Source: Pedobacter nyackensis (lineage in GTDB: Bacteria > Bacteroidota > Bacteroidia > Sphingobacteriales > Sphingobacteriaceae). From it: DNA of 64,000 bases. Position numbers and translations under genes: made by a program. This document shows positions 34,122 to 42,475 of this stretch, one piece after another (within the stretch, counting starts at the first letter, position 1; the number at the start of each line of letters is the position of its first letter). The notes under the pieces were generated by a model. It was not told the origin of the DNA and did no database searches. It was given only the letters and a program-made list of their open reading frames with translations. Location: NCBI RefSeq assembly GCF_900176505.1, contig NZ_FWYB01000010.1, positions 62,001-126,000 of the forward strand, read 5' to 3'.

Positions 34122-35726
34122 ATGAGCAAAGCGTTTATGCTTAAGCCTGATTTAAAGTATCTGAATTTAGATTCGGATAACGCTTTATTTCAGCTTAATG
34201 TAGCAGAATTGGTTGAAGAAGCCTTGAAGAATGGAGAAGGAACATTGGCGGACAGCGGGGCATTGGCAATTGACACCGGGAAATTTACCGGTCGTTCTCC
34301 TAAAGACAGATTTATAGTTTGTGATGATATCACGCGCGACACTGTTTGGTGGGGTGACATCAATTTTAAGCTGGAGCCGCATTATTTTGATTCGCTATTT
34401 GAGAAAATCACAGCGCACCTGAATCAAAAAGACTTTTATGTAAGGGATGCTTATGCCTGTGCAGATGAGCGGTACAAAACTACCATCAGGGTGGTTACAG
34501 AAACGGCTTACCAGAATCTTTTTGCAAACAACCTGTTTTTAAGGGTTGCTGAAGATGAAATGATAGATCAGCCGGAATGGACGATTATCGCAGCGCCAAC
34601 ATGCTTAGCCGATCCGGCTGTAGATGGTACAAGGCAGCCAAATTTTTCGATCCTGAACTTTACTAAAAAAATGATTTTAGTAGGCGGATCAGGTTATACC
34701 GGCGAAATAAAAAAAGGAATATTCTCGGTACTTAATTTTATTTTACCGCATCAAAGAGAGACTTTGTCGATGCATTGCTCGGCCAATGTTGGTAAGGATG
34801 GTGATACGGCAATCTTTTTTGGTTTGTCGGGTACGGGAAAAACAACACTTTCGGCAGATCCTGAAAGGGGCTTAATCGGTGACGATGAGCATGGCTGGAG
34901 TGAAGACACCGTGTTTAACTTTGAAGGCGGCTGTTATGCAAAATGCGTAGACCTGACGGCAGAAAAAGAGCCACAGATCTTTAACGCCATCAAATTTGGG
35001 TCATTGCTGGAAAATACCAATTACTTCCCGCAAACGCGAACAGTCGATTTCTCTAATATAGATAAGACAGAAAATACCAGGGTAGCTTACCCAATCGAGT
35101 ATATTGATCATGCAATCATTCCTTCGATAGCGGGAATGCCTAAAAACATCTTCTTTTTAACGGCAGATGCGTTTGGGGTATTGCCACCAATCTCTAAATT
35201 AACTCCGGGACAGGCTATGTTCCACTTTATATCGGGCTATACTGCTAAGGTTGCCGGTACGGAAGCAGGGGTTATAGAGCCTCAGTTAACTTTCTCTGCC
35301 TGTTTTGGTAAGGCTTTCCTGCCATTGCATCCAACACGTTATGCCAGCTTGCTGGGTGAAAAAATGCAAAAGCATAAGGTAAATGTATGGTTGATCAATA
35401 CAGGATGGAGTGGGGGAGCTTATGGCGTAGGAAAACGCATGAAGCTGGCTTATACCAGGGCCATGATTACCGCTGCATTGCATGGTGATTTTGAAAATAT
35501 CTCATTTGAGACAGATCCTGTGTTCGGATTAAACATCCCGGTAGGCTGTCCGAATGTTCCTGCTGAAATTTTGAATCCAAGAAATACATGGGCAGATGCC
35601 AGGGAATATGATAAAAAAGCGAACGAATTGGCGATCGCATTTGTAAACAACTTTAAGCAATTTGAAGCCTATGCAAGTGAAGAAATGCTTGCTGCCTTCC
35701 CTAAAGTTGCCGAAAACGCACATTAA
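34122..35726 (+). CDS. pckA: Phosphoenolpyruvate carboxykinase (ATP)
   Basis: 534 residues, normal for the ATP-dependent enzyme. It converts oxaloacetate and ATP to PEP, CO2 and ADP at the gateway to gluconeogenesis. Signatures: TGRSPKDRFIV near residue 50, MHCSANVG, the kinase-1a P-loop GLSGTGKTTLSADP with the kinase-2 acidic motif LIGDDEHGWS right after it, and NTGWSGGAYGVGKRM. The catalytic Lys, His and Asp metal ligands are in their usual settings. It is a single-gene unit with its own putative promoter and a clear terminator. In Bacteroidota this enzyme can run in the carboxylating direction during sugar fermentation. Confidence 0.97.
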   Translation: MSKAFMLKPDLKYLNLDSDNALFQLNVAELVEEALKNGEGTLADSGALAIDTGKFTGRSPKDRFIVCDDITRDTVWWGDINFKLEPHYFDSLFEKITAHLNQKDFYVRDAYACADERYKTTIRVVTETAYQNLFANNLFLRVAEDEMIDQPEWTIIAAPTCLADPAVDGTRQPNFSILNFTKKMILVGGSGYTGEIKKGIFSVLNFILPHQRETLSMHCSANVGKDGDTAIFFGLSGTGKTTLSADPERGLIGDDEHGWSEDTVFNFEGGCYAKCVDLTAEKEPQIFNAIKFGSLLENTNYFPQTRTVDFSNIDKTENTRVAYPIEYIDHAIIPSIAGMPKNIFFLTADAFGVLPPISKLTPGQAMFHFISGYTAKVAGTEAGVIEPQLTFSACFGKAFLPLHPTRYASLLGEKMQKHKVNVWLINTGWSGGAYGVGKRMKLAYTRAMITAALHGDFENISFETDPVFGLNIPVGCPNVPAEILNPRNTWADAREYDKKANELAIAFVNNFKQFEAYASEEMLAAFPKVAENAH

Positions 35727-35781
35727 AAGCATTTTTTTCTCGAAAAATTTGCATTTCAATTTTTTTTTAGTTTTAATTGCG

Positions 35782-35815
35782 AAAGATTGTCTCATCCAAG
35801 GGGACAATCTTTTTT
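35782..35815 (+). terminator. pckA terminator
   Basis: 12-pair stem AAAGATTGTCTC/GGGACAATCTTT (one T-G pair) around a short loop, ending in a run of six Ts. It lies 56 bp after the pckA stop. Confidence 0.85.
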
Positions 35816-35871
35816 AATTATACTAACTAGGTGAAGGGAAATACTCGGGGAAAGACTAACGATAATTTAAT

Positions 35872-35900
35872 TTGGAATTAAAATGAAAATTATAAATTTG
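35872..35900 (+). promoter_or_regulatory. Promoter of the exbB-tonB operon
   Basis: TTG, 18 bases, TAAATTTG: a near-consensus Bacteroidota promoter. The transcript would have a leader of about 95 bases before exbB. A small inverted repeat (TTGTTG-TTA-CAACAA, 35898-35912) overlaps the expected start of transcription and could be an operator. Confidence 0.72.
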
Positions 35901-36003
35901 TTGTTACAACAATAGTTTATAATGGTCGTTGTGTGTAATACAGAATATTTATCTAATTTTAAAAAACAAAACAAAGTACTAAAAACTAAAAAACTAAAAA
36001 AAA

Positions 36004-36843
36004 ATGGCAAACGCACCAAAACCAACAACAGTAAAAAAAGAGAGCTCGACAGCTTCAAATTTATTCGCAACTTTAACTATTCCTATTTGTATCATTATCG
36101 GGATATGTATTTTTAAATTTATCTTTGGTGATAGAGGTAACTTCGTGGACGGAGGAGATCCGGATTTGCACGAAACTATGCCAAAAGTAGGTAACTATAT
36201 GGGTATGGCTTATAAAGGTGGATTTATCGTGCCTGTACTGTTGGGTATGTTTCTTATGGTAATCGTATTCTCAATTGAGCGTTTTATCGTAATCAGCAAA
36301 GCAACTGGTAAAGCTGGATTAGATTCATTCGTGAAAAAAATTCAATCGCTTTTAAATTCAAACAACATCGAAGCTGCTATGGCTGAGTGTGACAAACAAC
36401 AAGGTTCTGTTGCTAACGTAATTAAATCTGGTTTGAAAAAATACCGTGAAATGGAAGTAGAGCCAAACATGGACACAGATCAGAAATGTTTAGCTATCCA
36501 GAAAGATATTGAAGAAGCTACAACTTTAGAGATGCCAATGTTAGAGCAAAACTTAACTGTAATTGCTACTTTGGTTTCTGTAGGTACATTAACAGGTCTA
36601 TTAGGTACAGTAACAGGTATGATCAAGGCCTTCGGTGGTTTGGCTAACTCTGGTGCTCCGGATCAGGCTGCGTTGGCAACTGGTATTTCTGAGGCTTTGA
36701 TTAACACAGCTACAGGTATTGGTACTTCAACTTTCGCAATTATCATGTACAACATCCTTACTTCTAAAATTGATAAGTTAACTTATGCAATTGATGAAGC
36801 AGGTTTCAGCATCATCCAAACTTACGCTAGTACGCATAAATAA
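36004..36843 (+). CDS. exbB: ExbB/TolQ/MotA-family proton channel
   Basis: 279 residues. It has an N-terminal hydrophobic segment (about 20-38), a second near residue 75-95 (VLLGMFLMVIVFSIERFI), and the two C-terminal spans with the family motif VSVGTLTGLLGTVTGMIKAF and ALINTATGIGTSTFAII. ExbB is the pentameric inner-membrane core of the motor that passes proton-motive force to TonB. The ATG at 36004 is preceded by an A-rich leader, as is common in this phylum. It heads the exbB-exbD-exbD-tonB operon, which would energise the SusC receptors in this window and elsewhere. Confidence 0.93.
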   Translation: MANAPKPTTVKKESSTASNLFATLTIPICIIIGICIFKFIFGDRGNFVDGGDPDLHETMPKVGNYMGMAYKGGFIVPVLLGMFLMVIVFSIERFIVISKATGKAGLDSFVKKIQSLLNSNNIEAAMAECDKQQGSVANVIKSGLKKYREMEVEPNMDTDQKCLAIQKDIEEATTLEMPMLEQNLTVIATLVSVGTLTGLLGTVTGMIKAFGGLANSGAPDQAALATGISEALINTATGIGTSTFAIIMYNILTSKIDKLTYAIDEAGFSIIQTYASTHK

Positions 36844-36928
36844 TAAATAATGATTTTTTTTTACCTGGTTTTATGGAAAACCTGGAGAATAAACATCATT
36901 AGTTAAAACATTAGTAATTTTTAAAATT

Positions 36929-37546
36929 ATGCCAAGAGCAAAGGTTCAAAGAAAGAGTACTTCGATCGATATGACCGCCATGTGCGATGTATCCTTCCTG
37001 TTACTTACTTTCTTTATATTAACAGCAACAGCACGCCAGCCAGACCCTTTGGATGTTACCATTCCTTCATCAACCTATAAACTTAAGGTTCCTGATTTGG
37101 ACATGGGTATTTTATCTATCGGTAAAGGACAGGTGTTCTATGAAATTGTTGGAAAAGACATTAAGATGTCGACGCTGGACAAGATGGGCGAGAAATACAG
37201 CATTAAGTTTACTCCGGAAGAGAGAGAACGTTTTGGTGTTATTGGAGCTTTCGGAGTTCCGATTGGAAGTTTGAAGCAGTTTATCATGATGGATGGTGAG
37301 AAAAGAACTAAGTTCCAGGAAACAGCCGGAGGAATTCCTGCAGATTCAACCAACAATCAGCTTGCTGAGTGGATACTGCAATCTCGTACGTCTGTTGCCG
37401 AACTTCATTCTACACAAATGCGTGTAAGTATTAAAGGAGACGCAAACGAAGAATATCCGGCCGTTAAAAAGATCGTTGATATCCTTCAGAAGCAGAAAAT
37501 TAACAAATTCAGTTTAATCACATCTGCCGAAGGCGGTGCGGAATAA
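36929..37546 (+). CDS. exbD: ExbD/TolR-family protein (first copy)
   Basis: 205 residues with one N-terminal membrane span carrying the essential aspartate: MTAMCDVSFLLLTFFILTATA. The periplasmic part is longer than in proteobacterial ExbD and ends with a typical ExbD block (VKKIVDILQKQKINKFSLITSAEGG). It forms the dimer inside the ExbB channel. The next gene is a second, different ExbD 12 bp downstream; paired ExbDs are usual in Bacteroidota Ton systems. Confidence 0.92.
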   Translation: MPRAKVQRKSTSIDMTAMCDVSFLLLTFFILTATARQPDPLDVTIPSSTYKLKVPDLDMGILSIGKGQVFYEIVGKDIKMSTLDKMGEKYSIKFTPEERERFGVIGAFGVPIGSLKQFIMMDGEKRTKFQETAGGIPADSTNNQLAEWILQSRTSVAELHSTQMRVSIKGDANEEYPAVKKIVDILQKQKINKFSLITSAEGGAE

Positions 37547-37558
37547 TAATTATATATT

Positions 37559-38101
37559 ATGGCAGAATTAGATACCTCCGGCGGGGGGGGCAAAAAAGGC
37601 AAAAAGGTAAGAAGTAAAAAAGCGAATACCAAAGTGGATTTAACCGCGATGGTGGATTTAGCTTTCTTGCTGATTACATTCTTTATGCTAACCACCTCCC
37701 TGTCTAAACCAATTGCAATGGATATTGCAAAGCCTGATAAAGATGACAACTCTGTAGAGAGACTTGCAGTACGGGAGTCAGAGACCATGACCATTTTATT
37801 GGGTAAAAACAATAAAGTAGCCTGGTATATGGGCATTCCCAGTGCATCGAACGCTCCCACTGTAGAGAGCTTTGCTGATATCAGAAAGTCGATATTGAAT
37901 AATAAAAAGAAAGTAGCAGATGCTACTGGCGGAAGGCAGATCATTATGGTGATCAAACCAACTTCAGGGGCTACTTATAAGAATTTTGTTGATATTATGG
38001 ACGAGCTGGCGATCACTAAGATCAAAACCGCTCCGGCAATTGATGACGAGAACATTCTTGACTCCGAAAAGGATTTCATGAAACAGGCTGGAATTTTATA
38101 A
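37559..38101 (+). CDS. exbD: ExbD/TolR-family protein (second copy)
   Basis: 180 residues; cytoplasmic N terminus rich in Gly and Lys (SGGGGKKGKKVRSKK), one span with the essential aspartate (LTAMVDLAFLLITFFMLTTSL), and a periplasmic domain ending YKNFVDIMDELAITKIKTAPA. The four glycines are partly encoded by a G8 run at 37583-37590, an unusual homopolymer in this A/T-rich context and a place where slippage would shift the frame after residue 11. It probably forms a heterodimer with the first ExbD in the ExbB channel. Confidence 0.92.
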   Translation: MAELDTSGGGGKKGKKVRSKKANTKVDLTAMVDLAFLLITFFMLTTSLSKPIAMDIAKPDKDDNSVERLAVRESETMTILLGKNNKVAWYMGIPSASNAPTVESFADIRKSILNNKKKVADATGGRQIIMVIKPTSGATYKNFVDIMDELAITKIKTAPAIDDENILDSEKDFMKQAGIL

Positions 38102-38134
38102 TAAAATAATTAACGATATTAAAAATAGTAAGCT

Positions 38135-38956
38135 ATGTTTGGTTCTAAGATAGATTTATTAAAAACAGAATGGCTTGACGTGGTTTTCGCGAATAAGAAT
38201 AAGAAATACGGGGCTTACGAGCTGCGTAGAGCGAGTTCGGCGATTACAGCAAGAGCCTTATTAATAGCTTCTGCAGCATTTGTTTTGTTGTTTATAACAC
38301 CAAAAATCCTTAGCGTAATCAAAGGGAAGTTGCCGGAAGATAATGAAGTAAAACAGGTTGAGGTTGTGGTTGCACCACCTCCACCGGTAAACCCGGAGAC
38401 ACCTCCGCCGCCACCGGTTGAGCCTCCGCCACCGAAACAGGATCAAATTAAATTCCCTCCTCCGATTGTAAAACCGGATGCTGAGGTAATCGATAAAGAA
38501 CCTGTTCAAATTGAGGATTTGAAAAAAGCTGACCCTGGTCAGAAAACTATTGAAGGGGACCCAACAGCTGATATCGTTATCGCTGGTCCGGTTGGAGATG
38601 GTCCGAAACAGGCAGCAGTAGTGGAAGATACTAAAGTTTATGACTTCGTAAGTATCGAAACTCAGCCAGGTTTCCCAGGTGGTATGGATAAATTCTATGC
38701 TTATCTTAAGAAAGCTGTAAGATATCCTGCAATGGCACAAGAAAACAACATTCAGGGTAAAGTGTTCTTATCTTTCGTAGTTGAGAAAAACGGAGATCTG
38801 ACGGATATTAAAGTGGAAAGAAAACTGGGGGGTGGTACCGATGAGGAAGCCATCAGAGTTTTGAAGAACAGTCCGAAATGGACACCAGGTATTCAAAACG
38901 GTAAGCCAGTACGTGTTAAATACAATATTCCAATTAGCTTTACCTTATCAAATTAA
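38135..38956 (+). CDS. tonB: Energy transducer TonB
   Basis: 273 residues. Order: short cytoplasmic N terminus (with VFANKNKKYGAYELRR, typical of Bacteroidota TonB), one membrane span (about 45-62), a proline-rich linker (VVAPPPPVNPETPPPPPVEPPPPK is its core), and the C-terminal TonB domain (GGMDKFYAYLKKAVRYPAMAQENNIQGKVFLSFVV ... VLKNSPKWTPGIQNGKPV; landmarks only). It spans the periplasm and pulls on TonB boxes of SusC-type receptors. It follows the ExbB/ExbD genes in one operon. Confidence 0.95.
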   Translation: MFGSKIDLLKTEWLDVVFANKNKKYGAYELRRASSAITARALLIASAAFVLLFITPKILSVIKGKLPEDNEVKQVEVVVAPPPPVNPETPPPPPVEPPPPKQDQIKFPPPIVKPDAEVIDKEPVQIEDLKKADPGQKTIEGDPTADIVIAGPVGDGPKQAAVVEDTKVYDFVSIETQPGFPGGMDKFYAYLKKAVRYPAMAQENNIQGKVFLSFVVEKNGDLTDIKVERKLGGGTDEEAIRVLKNSPKWTPGIQNGKPVRVKYNIPISFTLSN

Positions 38957-38958
38957 GA

Positions 38959-39189
38959 ATGTTTAATCTCGAAACATTTAAACAGAAATCGCCTCAACAG
39001 CGATTTCTGTTCATTTTAGGCCTGGTCATGTTCCTCTTTTATGTGGTTCTTGGAGGTATGTTAATCCTTGGAACTACCGTGCTTGCTGAGATTCAGCAAA
39101 AGTACAGGATTATGTTGGGATGTTTGCTTATCGTATACGGTGTGATACGGTTTATACGTTTAATTAATCAGAAGCATGAAGAATCTTAG
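38959..39189 (+). CDS. Small two-span membrane protein of the Ton operon
   Basis: 76 residues with two hydrophobic segments (about 16-40 and 51-67) joined by a short polar turn (EIQQKYR), and charged ends. It starts 2 bp after the tonB stop and overlaps the next gene by 14 bp, so it is certainly co-translated with them. I do not recognise a named family. A small accessory subunit of the Ton complex is an inference from position alone. Confidence 0.75.
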   Translation: MFNLETFKQKSPQQRFLFILGLVMFLFYVVLGGMLILGTTVLAEIQQKYRIMLGCLLIVYGVIRFIRLINQKHEES

Positions 39190-40084
39190 CTTTATCCTTT
39201 TCCTAATGGTTTTTGCGGCTTGTAAGCAGAAAGAAAAACCGGCAGGTGTTGTAGAAGAAACGCGTACTTCAGGTACGGTTAGTATGCTGGTTGATGAATC
39301 CTTTTCGGAGGTACTCGCTGATCAGATTGAAGTATTCAGGACAGATTATCCGGATACTAAATTTACAATTATTGAGGGCAATGAGCAGAAGATAATGCCT
39401 GTTTTTCTGAATGACAGTGTGCGGGTGATCATTTTGTCGAGAATGCTGACCGCAGCAGAGGATAAAATGTATAGGAATAGGGATATTGTCCCAAAAACTT
39501 CCCGGTTTGGGATTGATGGGATTGCATTAATCACCAATAGTGATAATTTGGATACCACGATTAACGTTAATGAAGTAGTGGATATCCTGAAAGGAACATC
39601 AACAACTGGTAAACAGTTGGTGTTTGATAATGCGTATTCGAGTACGTTGCGCTATTTTAAAGATCTGGCAGGGATTAAGACTTTGCCGGCAAAAGGAATT
39701 TATACTTTGCAGACCAATAACGATGTGATTAAATACATCGCCGAAAATAAAGGTTTTATTGGGGTTGTTGGAGTGAATTGGTTGGTGGATAACAAGAAAG
39801 AAATGGAAGGTTATCTTGCCAAAGTGAAGATGCTGGGGGTGAAAAACATAAAAGGGAAAAAAGGTGATGATCAGTTTTATCAGCCGGTTCAGGCTAACTT
39901 GATTAATGGTAAATATCCTTTTTTAAGAAATATATATATCATCGATGCGGGTGGTAAAAACGGTTTAGGCACGGGTTTTGCGACTTGGTTAGTAAGTCAA
40001 AGGGGACAATTGATCGTACTGAGATCCGGACTGGGGCCGCACAAGCTGACTTCGCGCGATTTTAATTTTAAGAATACAAACTAA
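39176..40084 (+). CDS. PstS-like phosphate-binding-type lipoprotein
   Basis: 302 residues with an SpII signal (FAAC, cysteine 16). It has the layout of a PstS/ModA-type solute-binding protein: GTVSMLVDESFSEVLADQIEVFRTDYPDTKFTI at the start, DGIALITNSDN in the middle, a hinge, and LRNIYIIDAGGKNGLGTGFATWLVSQRGQLIVLRSGLGP near the end. No PstC, PstA or PstB gene is nearby, so classical phosphate uptake is unlikely. It is translationally coupled to the Ton operon, which points to a periplasmic partner of the Ton complex or a ligand sensor; that is inference. Confidence 0.82.
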   Translation: MKNLSFILFLMVFAACKQKEKPAGVVEETRTSGTVSMLVDESFSEVLADQIEVFRTDYPDTKFTIIEGNEQKIMPVFLNDSVRVIILSRMLTAAEDKMYRNRDIVPKTSRFGIDGIALITNSDNLDTTINVNEVVDILKGTSTTGKQLVFDNAYSSTLRYFKDLAGIKTLPAKGIYTLQTNNDVIKYIAENKGFIGVVGVNWLVDNKKEMEGYLAKVKMLGVKNIKGKKGDDQFYQPVQANLINGKYPFLRNIYIIDAGGKNGLGTGFATWLVSQRGQLIVLRSGLGPHKLTSRDFNFKNTN

Positions 40085-40088
40085 ATTT

Positions 40089-40096
40089 TATATTTG
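40089..40096 (+). promoter_or_regulatory. Possible promoter of the TPR gene
   Basis: TATATTTG matches the TAnnTTTG element 101 bp before the TPR gene, just after the PstS-like stop. No TTG lies at the right distance upstream, so it may be weak or spurious. Confidence 0.3.
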
Positions 40097-40196
40097 AGGA
40101 TTGAAGCTTTTTATAGGGGCTCCGAAAAATCAGAAACAATTTAAACCATGAGGCCTGTGAAAGGGCTTCATAACAATTTAAAACGATAACCGAACC

Positions 40197-41921
40197 ATGA
40201 AAATGACAAAGAAAGGAATAACCTTAAGTTTAGGTTTAGTAGTGATGGGTTCCGCCTCTTTTGCTCAAAGCATAAGTGATGCAAAAAAGGCCATAGATGC
40301 CGAACAGTATCAAAAGGCGAGTTCAATGCTGAAAACGCTTGTAAAAACACAAGCTAGTAAAGGTGAAAATTACTATAATTTAGGTGAAGTATATTTACGT
40401 ATGGATTACGTAGATTCTGCACGTGCCGTGTTTACTCAGGGCGTTGCTGCTGAGCCTAAAAATTCGTTGAATTATATCGGTTTAGGAGAAGCGGATTTGA
40501 TCTCTAATAATGCGGCATCAGCAAAGACAAACTTTGCTAAAGCGGTAGAGGTATCTTCTAAGAAAGATTGGATTCCACAATTGTACATCGGAAAAGCTTA
40601 TATAGCAACTGATAAGCCTGATTTTGAATCAGCTTTACCTTACCTGCAGAAAGCCGAAGAGCTTGATGTAAATGATAAGGATGCTGAAACTTTTCTAGCA
40701 TTGGGTGACTATTATGCTTTGCAAAAGAAAAACTCTGAAGCTTTGCAAAATTATATGCGTGCAGGAAATATCAACGAATCTCTTTTAAGAGGTAAGGTTC
40801 AGATTGGACGTATGTACACAGAATCAAGAGCGTTTGCTGAATCAGAGGAGGTTTTAAAAGAGGTGATTGCTAAGGATCCGAACTATGGTCCTGCTTATCG
40901 CGAAATTGCTGAATTATACATGCAATGGGCAAATCAAATCCCTGCTGAATTTAAAGCGAGAGCTGCTCAGGCTTTAGAGAATTATAAGAAATATATTGAT
41001 TTAACGGATAATTCTTTTGAATCGAAATTGCGTTATGCTCAGTTTTTGTATTATGCTAAAGATTTTAAAACTTTAGAAGAGGTAACTTCTGCATTGGCTA
41101 CATCAGATCCTAACAACGAAAAAAGTCTTGTTGTTTCAAGAATGCGTGGTTACTCAGCTTTTGAGAACAAAAATTATCCTAAGAGCTTGGAATACATGAA
41201 CGATTTCTTTGCGAAGGCAAAAGATCCAAAACGTATCATCGCTTCAGATTATTTATACCTTGGAAAAGCTCTGGCAGAAAACAAGCAAGATAGTTTGGCT
41301 TTGATGAACCTGATAAAGGCTGTAGAAATGGATTCTACCAATGTAGAAGCGCTTGCGGACGTGGCTAAAAGATTTTACGACGCGAAAAACTATCCTAAAG
41401 CTATTGAAACTTATGATATTGTGAACAAGTATAATCCACATGGAAAAGGTTCACTATATAATTTTTACTACCGTGGACTTGCTGGATATTTGCTTTATGG
41501 ACAAGGCTATAGCGCGAATACCAATCCGTCAAAAGACCTTTTGGTAAAAGCAGATGCGGCTTTTGCGACAGTGTTAAAAGATGCTCCGACTACCATTGAT
41601 GTACTTCTTTGGAGAGCAAGGGCAAATAACTTAATGGATAGTGATACAGATCCTAAAGGATTAAAATTGCCTTTTTATCAACAGTATTTAGATTCTGCTG
41701 AAGTTAGGATAGCTAAAAATATTCAACCAGCTCCTCCGGTAAAAAGCATGATAGAGGCTTATAACCAGATTGCAGGTTTTGCTTCTTACAAAAATGATAA
41801 AGCAAAAGCTAAATTATACTGGGATAAAGTATTGGCTTTAGACCCTCAGAATGCAACTGCATTAGAAGGTTTAAAATCGCTTACTGCGCCTGCTCCTAAG
41901 GCACCGGTTAGAAAAAAGTAA
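40197..41921 (+). CDS. Periplasmic TPR-repeat protein
   Basis: 574 residues with an SpI signal peptide (MGSASFAQ). Almost the whole protein is helical repeats of the TPR kind (ENYYNLGEVYLRMDYVDSARAVFTQGVAAEPKN, LNYIGLGEADLISNN, TFLALGDYYALQKKNSEALQNYMRAG, ALADVAKRFYDAKNYPKAIETYDIVN as examples), about ten to twelve units. A Pro/Ala/Lys-rich tail closes it. It follows the Ton operon and is often found beside it in this phylum. It is probably a scaffold for protein-protein contact in the periplasm. A strong terminator follows. Confidence 0.85.
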   Translation: MKMTKKGITLSLGLVVMGSASFAQSISDAKKAIDAEQYQKASSMLKTLVKTQASKGENYYNLGEVYLRMDYVDSARAVFTQGVAAEPKNSLNYIGLGEADLISNNAASAKTNFAKAVEVSSKKDWIPQLYIGKAYIATDKPDFESALPYLQKAEELDVNDKDAETFLALGDYYALQKKNSEALQNYMRAGNINESLLRGKVQIGRMYTESRAFAESEEVLKEVIAKDPNYGPAYREIAELYMQWANQIPAEFKARAAQALENYKKYIDLTDNSFESKLRYAQFLYYAKDFKTLEEVTSALATSDPNNEKSLVVSRMRGYSAFENKNYPKSLEYMNDFFAKAKDPKRIIASDYLYLGKALAENKQDSLALMNLIKAVEMDSTNVEALADVAKRFYDAKNYPKAIETYDIVNKYNPHGKGSLYNFYYRGLAGYLLYGQGYSANTNPSKDLLVKADAAFATVLKDAPTTIDVLLWRARANNLMDSDTDPKGLKLPFYQQYLDSAEVRIAKNIQPAPPVKSMIEAYNQIAGFASYKNDKAKAKLYWDKVLALDPQNATALEGLKSLTAPAPKAPVRKK

Positions 41922-41939
41922 TAAATTAAGTAATAAATG

Positions 41940-41968
41940 AAAAGGCAGGGTTGTTATCCTGCCTTTTT
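41940..41968 (+). terminator. Terminator of the Ton/TPR operon
   Basis: Stem AAAAGGCAGG/CCTGCCTTTT with an 8-base loop and a run of five Ts. It overlaps the -33 element of the nuoA promoter. Confidence 0.9.
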
Positions 41969-41980
41969 GTTTTATTTTTG
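41951..41980 (+). promoter_or_regulatory. nuoA promoter
   Basis: TTG (in the terminator loop), exactly 19 bases, then TATTTTTG: full consensus for the Bacteroidota primary promoter. Transcription would start about 10 bases before the nuoA ATG, leaving a very short leader. Confidence 0.78.
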
Positions 41981-41997
41981 TCCCAAATTATTTTCAA

Positions 41998-42369
41998 ATG
42001 GAAACGCAAAGTGTACCTGTAGATTTTCTACCCATTATATTTCAAGTTATTGTTGCTTTAGGATTTGTTGTGGTTACTTTAGTTGCAACACACTTTTTAG
42101 GGCCAAGGAGAAAAACCAAAGACAAGCTGGAGACTTTTGAAGCGGGTATTAAAACGATTGGTAATGCACGTCAGCCATTCTCTATCAAGTATTTCCTGGT
42201 AGCGATCCTTTTCGTGCTTTTCGATATAGAGGTGATTTTTATGTATCCCTGGGCGGTTAATTTCCGTGAACTGGGAATGACAGGAATGATAGAAATGTTC
42301 GTATTTATGGGAACGTTACTATTAGGCTTTATATACGTTTTGAAGAAGAAAGCACTGGACTGGAATTAA
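41998..42369 (+). CDS. nuoA: NADH-quinone oxidoreductase subunit A
   Basis: 123 residues, three membrane spans. Family motifs: ETFEAGIKTIGNARQPFSIKYFLVAILFVLFDIEVIFMYPWA (landmarks YxxGxxxxGxAxxxFxxxFYLVAxxFxxFDxExxFxxPW). It is part of the membrane arm of complex I near the quinone site, with NuoH. It is the first gene of the nuo operon, but 106 bp separate it from nuoB, where a terminator-like hairpin and another promoter motif lie. Confidence 0.96.
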   Translation: METQSVPVDFLPIIFQVIVALGFVVVTLVATHFLGPRRKTKDKLETFEAGIKTIGNARQPFSIKYFLVAILFVLFDIEVIFMYPWAVNFRELGMTGMIEMFVFMGTLLLGFIYVLKKKALDWN

Positions 42370-42425
42370 TCTATTTAGATCGGTTCTAAATGCAGAGACC
42401 TTAGGTCTTTTGCCTCAAAAAATTG

Positions 42426-42433
42426 TAAATTTG
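42426..42433 (+). promoter_or_regulatory. Possible second nuo promoter upstream of nuoB
   Basis: TAAATTTG matches the TAnnTTTG element, 43 bp before the nuoB ATG. The nearest TTG upstream is only 13 bases away (consensus about 19). With the adjacent hairpin it may set the ratio of NuoA to the other subunits. Confidence 0.42.
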
Positions 42434-42434
42434 T

Positions 42435-42464
42435 GGTTCATTCTTTAAAGGAATGAACCTTTTT
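42435..42464 (+). terminator. Terminator-like hairpin between nuoA and nuoB
   Basis: Perfect 9-bp stem GGTTCATTC/GAATGAACC with a 7-base loop and five Ts directly after it. It lies within the operon 12 bp before the nuoB start, so it may be an attenuator or partial terminator. Confidence 0.7.
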
Positions 42465-42475
42465 CGTTTTATATC

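Noticed and set aside
38261..38740. A 159-residue minus-strand frame inside tonB
   Set aside because: It is the reverse-strand image of the proline-rich codons of tonB, giving Arg/Trp-rich sequence without protein-like features.
41937..42140. A 67-residue plus-strand frame over the Ton/TPR terminator and nuoA
   Set aside because: It crosses a terminator and promoter and overlaps nuoA in a different frame, with no recognisable product.
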